A program made the translations under genes and the position numbers. Below, piece by piece: positions 46,201 through 53,754 of a stretch of 53,754 bases of DNA (position 1 is the first letter of the stretch; each line of letters begins with the position of its first letter). The DNA is from Actinomortierella ambigua. Its lineage: Eukaryota; Mortierellomycota; Mortierellomycetes; Mortierellales; Mortierellaceae. The DNA lies in contig JAAAJB010000208.1 in NCBI GenBank assembly GCA_016098155.1, positions 1 through 53,754 on the forward strand, written 5' to 3'. The notes beneath the pieces were generated by a model. The model saw nothing but the letters and a program-made list of their open reading frames with translations. It made no database searches and was not told the DNA's origin.

Positions 46201-47650
46201 CACCGTCACCAACCCTTCGGGGGCCGAGAAACCAAACTTTGGCACTGACGCTGTCATGTCCTCCTCGTCTACAGTCCACACGACGACCAAAGCCATCTCT
46301 GCCACTGGTATTACCACCACCACTGCTGGTCCAACAACTACTACCATGACCACTACTGCCGCCGCAGCCCCCGTCGTCCGTTCTACGGCCGCTGTCGAGG
46401 CATCGCACCCACTCGTGCCAGTGTTCCCTGGCGTGCCACTGTCGGCAGGTGCCAGCGGGTTCTTCATTGACCAGGCGATGCCACAGCTGTTCCCGCTGGG
46501 CGAGCATGACGAGGATGATGAGGAAGAGGCCACAGACATGGAGAAGCTGCGTTACACGTTCGAGTGGGGAATCAAGGCCGCTATCGACTCTGCACAGTCG
46601 CTCTCAGGGTCAGGGCTGTCAACCCCACCGGCGATGCCAACTTCCCCATTTGGCTATGGCTACCTGGGCCCGGGAGGCATGGTGCCCGATTATGGCATGC
46701 CCTTCAGCGCTGGTCACATGAGCTTTAGTGCTGCTGCCGCTGCTGCTGCTGCTGCTAGCCAGCAAGGGATCCCAATGTCGTCCGCAGCAGCAGCAGCAGT
46801 CTCCAATACTGTTACACCTGCTACTGCCGCTGTGGCTGTTCCTGTTTCTGTTCCTGTTGCGACAGTTGCTGCTTCGATGGCGTCCAGCACTGCGGTCCTG
46901 AGCGCTATGAGCGCCATCGCCGCTACGGCCACCACCGTCACGAGCACAGCAGCAGCCGCAGCAGCAGCAGCAGCAGTGACCCCGTTAGTTACTGCTCCTT
47001 CGATCGTGACTTGTACACCCTCACTGCCCACGGCTACGACCGCGACGACGGTCAACGCGACGACGATGGTACACACGCCGTCGTTGCCGCCGTCGCATCA
47101 TCACCAAGAGTACCTCGAGTATACGCTTGGAGGAACCCCAACCTTCCCACCGGCCACACCGACATCAGCCAATAGCATGTACACGTATGGTATGATGGAT
47201 CCGTCATCGATGGACCCGTCCCTTTTCCATCAGGCGTCGGCTACGGTCAATGGTGTTCCAGGCGGCATGCTGGGTATGCCAGCGTCGCGCTTCATTCCTG
47301 GGACGCCCATGGCTTTCTTTGGACGCTCTGCGGCGTCTTCGGCGCTGTCGTCGCCGATGAGCTCGACGTTCTTTGCAGCGGCGGCAGCGGCGTCAAATGT
47401 CGGGGCCACCAGCGGTGGTGGTGGTGGTGGAGGTGGAGGTCATAATCATGGCCACGTTCACTTACATGGCCATCATGGTCATGCGTCGCATGGTCATGTT
47501 CATGGCGGCGTGGGTAGCATCTCATCGTATCCTCTGCAGGCAGCCTCGATCCAGCCGCCCACGACTTCTTCGACGGCGGCTGCAGCTGCAGCTGTCGCAT
47601 TCGCGCAAGCGCATCCTCAGTCGTTCCAGAACCCGACGTCGCATGCTTGA
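43261..47650 (+). CDS. STE12: Ste12-family transcription factor with C2H2 fingers
   Basis: Exons 43261-44626, 44837-44957 and 45106-47650; phases join cleanly, giving 1343 residues. The N-terminal 130 residues are Gln/His-rich. The STE homeodomain-like DNA-binding domain spans about 268-402 ([59 protein letters not shown]). Two C2H2 fingers follow at 657-709 (C659/C664/H677/H681 and C689/C692/H705/H709), the arrangement found in filamentous fungi but not in yeast Ste12. An acidic stretch and Gln, Ala, Gly and His tracts fill the C-terminus and are probably activation regions. Ste12 acts in the nucleus downstream of the pheromone and filamentation MAP kinase cascade, controlling mating and invasive growth. 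At 1343 residues it is longer than the usual ~700, mostly through low-complexity insertions. Confidence 0.93.
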
Positions 47651-48356
47651 ACCAATACCGTCTCCTCCTTTGTTGTTGTTATTGTGATTTTTTTTATTAT
47701 TATTTTTGTGTGTTGTCTTATTCTTCATTGTCCTATACGTTTTTTTTCTCTTTCCCTCTATCTCACTGTCGTGTTTTTTATTTTCTCATCTTTTGTACAT
47801 TTACACCCTGGCATTTTGTTTGATCGCTTTTTTTTTTGTGTCTTCATCCTCATTTTTTGCTGTTACTATTTTTTTTTCACCATACCTCCCGCACCCTATG
47901 CCTTATTCCTTGGCTCGCGGTCTAGTCCTCCATTACTCTACAGCATGTTTATCCATATCGCCAGCCTCCTTATTGTAATGTGTAAACAGTTTCTCCTACC
48001 CTTATTTTTTTTCCTTTGTATGTTATGTTGTGACATATCTTTTTCAGACTCCAATCAATGCTTTCTTTGAAGGATGACTGTGTATGTACATTTTATGCTT
48101 CTCTCCCTCTCTCCCCCCCCCACCGCACCCCTTTTCACCTCCAAATATACAAACTCAACATGAATGAAAACAAGCCGTTTCAAGACAAAAAGCGAAGGTC
48201 AAAAAATACATGAGCTTTTTTTTTTTGTATATACAACAATGCTTTCCAGAAATGACTATACAACATGTGTACGCGTATGTGTATGGTGTGTGTTACAAAC
48301 TATCGATAGCGTTTGAGTGATAATATGATGGGAGAGAGGGGGGGGGCACTCTTTCT
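47651..48356. other. Convergent intergenic region, STE12 / NAXE
   Basis: The two genes converge here, so this holds both 3' UTRs. T-rich tracts follow STE12. I see no gene. Confidence 0.5.
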
Positions 48357-50142
48357 TCAGAGCACACTTTCAGAAACGACGTTGCGGATGAAATGTTGGT
48401 CCATTTGCTCACCCACGCCGTGTGCCGCAGGCTTGGACGATGATGACGATGATGGTGCGGGGGGCTTCCCGAGTCGCACGCACTGATCCGTGCCTGGATA
48501 CTCGGGAAGGTTGAGTCCCCACTTTTCGTCAAATTTCCTAAACGATGGGGGGGAGGGAGAAGATAATACAAATAAAAAAAAGGGTAAGATCTTTGCTCCT
48601 TTCTCTTTCCCTCTCCCTCTCATCCTCTTCCTACCCCTGCCTCGTCCCTACATGTAAGGGAAAAAAAACTTCCTCCCCCTTCCCCCTTACTTGGAGATGA
48701 AACGGCCGCCCAAGAAGTGATGGGGTCCACGGAAGGCTCGGGCGCCTTCTTTGGGAGCAGTCAGGGAGACGAGCATCTCTGGATGGAAGCTGTTGTTGAT
48801 GTTGCCCTTCTCGACATCCCATGCGGATGGAATATCAACTTTTTTTTTTGTCAAATACCCCGCGCCAGGAAAAGAAAAAAAAATTGGCCAGCGTTATAAA
48901 GATTATTACAACTCGAAATATTTTGATCCGTCCATTTTCCACATCAGAGGATTTCATTCATGGCCAGTAGACAAACTTACCTGATACGATCGGAAGCTTT
49001 GTCTTCTTGAGCGCCTCAATGACCGAGCCAAATGGTGGTCGAACTTCACCTGTAAAGCTGAACCCTATTTTTCAGAGTAGACATCAAATGGAAGTGTAAG
49101 GAAGGGTTGAGTAGCGGAAAGTCTCCCTCACCCGCCCCTTGTCCCCCACAACTTTTTTTTTTTACCCATCTCATATGCTGATCTTATTACCAAAGATGGC
49201 ATCGACGATAAGATCCGCATCGGCCAGACCATCTTCTGGCTTCTCGATGAATGGGATGTTGAGGTCTTGGCATTGTTTCATGAGTCCCTATATAGTTGTC
49301 AAGTTGAAGAAAGGAAGATATGTGTGAGAGAGGGGGGTGAGGGGTTGAGAGAACCTGGTGGTTTGTCAAAGAGATTGAAGGCACAAGAGGCAATAACCGT
49401 GTAAAAAAAACACATGTTCATGCGTGCGTGAAAGAAAGAAACAAAACAACTGTACAATATTGTGAGGCTTGTCGACCCGCTTGGGATAGTAGACCACGGG
49501 CTTGTAGCCAAACATGGATAGATGCCTTGCTGCTACCAGACCGTCCAGACCGTTGTTGCCTGTTTTTATTTTTCGAAAGTGTTTAGAGTGGAAAAGGTGA
49601 GTGAGAAACGGATACCACGGTGGAAGCAAGTGGAAAGAGAAGGGGTATTTCAGATGACATGGGAGTAGTGCTTCATACCTGGACCAGAGCAGACCAAAAC
49701 GCGCGAGTATTGGTTCTTGTCATAGACTTTGGTGATCGCCTGCGCGACACTGAAGCCGGCTTTTATATGGTCGTTGAGAAAAGAAAAAGATGGTGAGCAA
49801 AGGTCGTGATGACGGGGTTTCAATCCACCCCCCCCCTTCCACTCCCTAATATCGGCGGTCTTCCTATAGACGTAGAACTATATATGTATTTACCGAGTTC
49901 GACAAGCTGCTCAAAGGCAAACCGGCCACCCGAAGGCGACATGAGCTCGACATCAATAGCCTGAGCGGCCTTTTGGCTTAGATACTATGGTCAGAGAGTT
50001 GACGAAAAAAAAAAAAAAAAAAAAAAAAGTGGAACAGAGGATATGAAGCAGTTGAGTAAAACAGAACAAGTGGGGCGACAGTGATTGATAAAACCGCGAC
50101 AGTCGCCTTTTGCTGTGAGAGTGTTCATACCTTGATGGTCAT
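48357..50142 (-). CDS. NAXE: NAD(P)H-hydrate epimerase (YjeF N-terminal family)
   Basis: Eight exons on the minus strand: 50131-50142, 49894-49984, 49679-49759, 49456-49559, 49191-49287, 48981-49064, 48691-48838 and 48357-48537, giving 265 residues, the usual family length. All junctions are GT-AG and in phase. The protein starts [20 protein letters not shown] and carries the family motif [17 protein letters not shown] (glycine-to-leucine change from the common NNGGDG) and [19 protein letters not shown]. The enzyme converts R-NADHX and R-NADPHX, damaged hydrated cofactors, to the S forms that the ADP/ATP-dependent dehydratase repairs; it is normally cytosolic or mitochondrial. There is no obvious targeting peptide. 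Exon 1 is only 12 nt, so automated annotation may miss the start. A poly(A/T) run of 24 lies in intron 1. Confidence 0.92.

Positions 50143-53754
<3,612 letters not shown>

Noticed and set aside
46714..47076. Minus-strand Ala/Val-rich frame
   Set aside because: Antisense of the Ala-rich region of STE12; no independent evidence.

Overview
The window looks like genomic DNA of an early-diverging filamentous fungus, most likely Mucoromycota/Mortierellomycota. The reasons are short GT-AG introns of about 80-110 nt in most genes, poly-Gln/His/Ala tracts in regulators, CT-rich leaders, a Ste12 factor with C-terminal C2H2 fingers, and expanded kinase-Sel1 genes. The lineage is inferred from gene style and family memory, not from a search.

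The window has two parts. Positions 1 to about 29,420 form a repeat-rich accessory island built from shuffled paralogous modules: two tyrosine-kinase-like/Sel1-repeat genes (1-2588 and 24187-28054, both minus), two broken copies of the RAD18 RING exon (4060-4669 and 22700-23338), three copies of a putative PD-(D/E)XK nuclease-like gene (5348-5902 broken; 7595-9116 and 12101-14201 intact), and many short relics, inverted arms and strand-switched fragments. From about 30,870 to the end the DNA is ordinary single-copy genome: an F-box/WD-repeat gene (30873-34521), STE12 (43261-47650), NAD(P)H-hydrate epimerase (48357-50142, minus) and the 5' part of aspartate aminotransferase (52758 to the end). 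An unusually long gene-poor stretch lies upstream of STE12.

The most notable item is a five-exon gene at 16083-21440 predicting a 1660-residue protein. Its C-terminal third carries the three acidic RuvC motifs and zinc ribbon of TnpB-lineage (Fanzor-like) nucleases. All exon phases join cleanly and the triad is intact. Comparing the 3' flank of the intact nuclease-like gene (14202-14361, then 21549-22040) with the same flank beside its broken paralogue (5903-6590) shows about 7.19 kb (14362-21548), including the whole Fanzor-like gene, present at one site and absent from the other. This is a paralogous empty site, so the gene appears to sit on an inserted segment.

A second clear insertion is a 345-bp 5'-truncated LINE-type tail at 22293-22637 with a poly-T end and a 15-bp target-site duplication. 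Two empty paralogous sites exist in the same window. The island therefore records a sequence of events: duplication of kinase-RAD18 units, spread of the nuclease-like gene, insertion of the Fanzor-bearing segment, and retroposition. The housekeeping genes to the right show no such disturbance.
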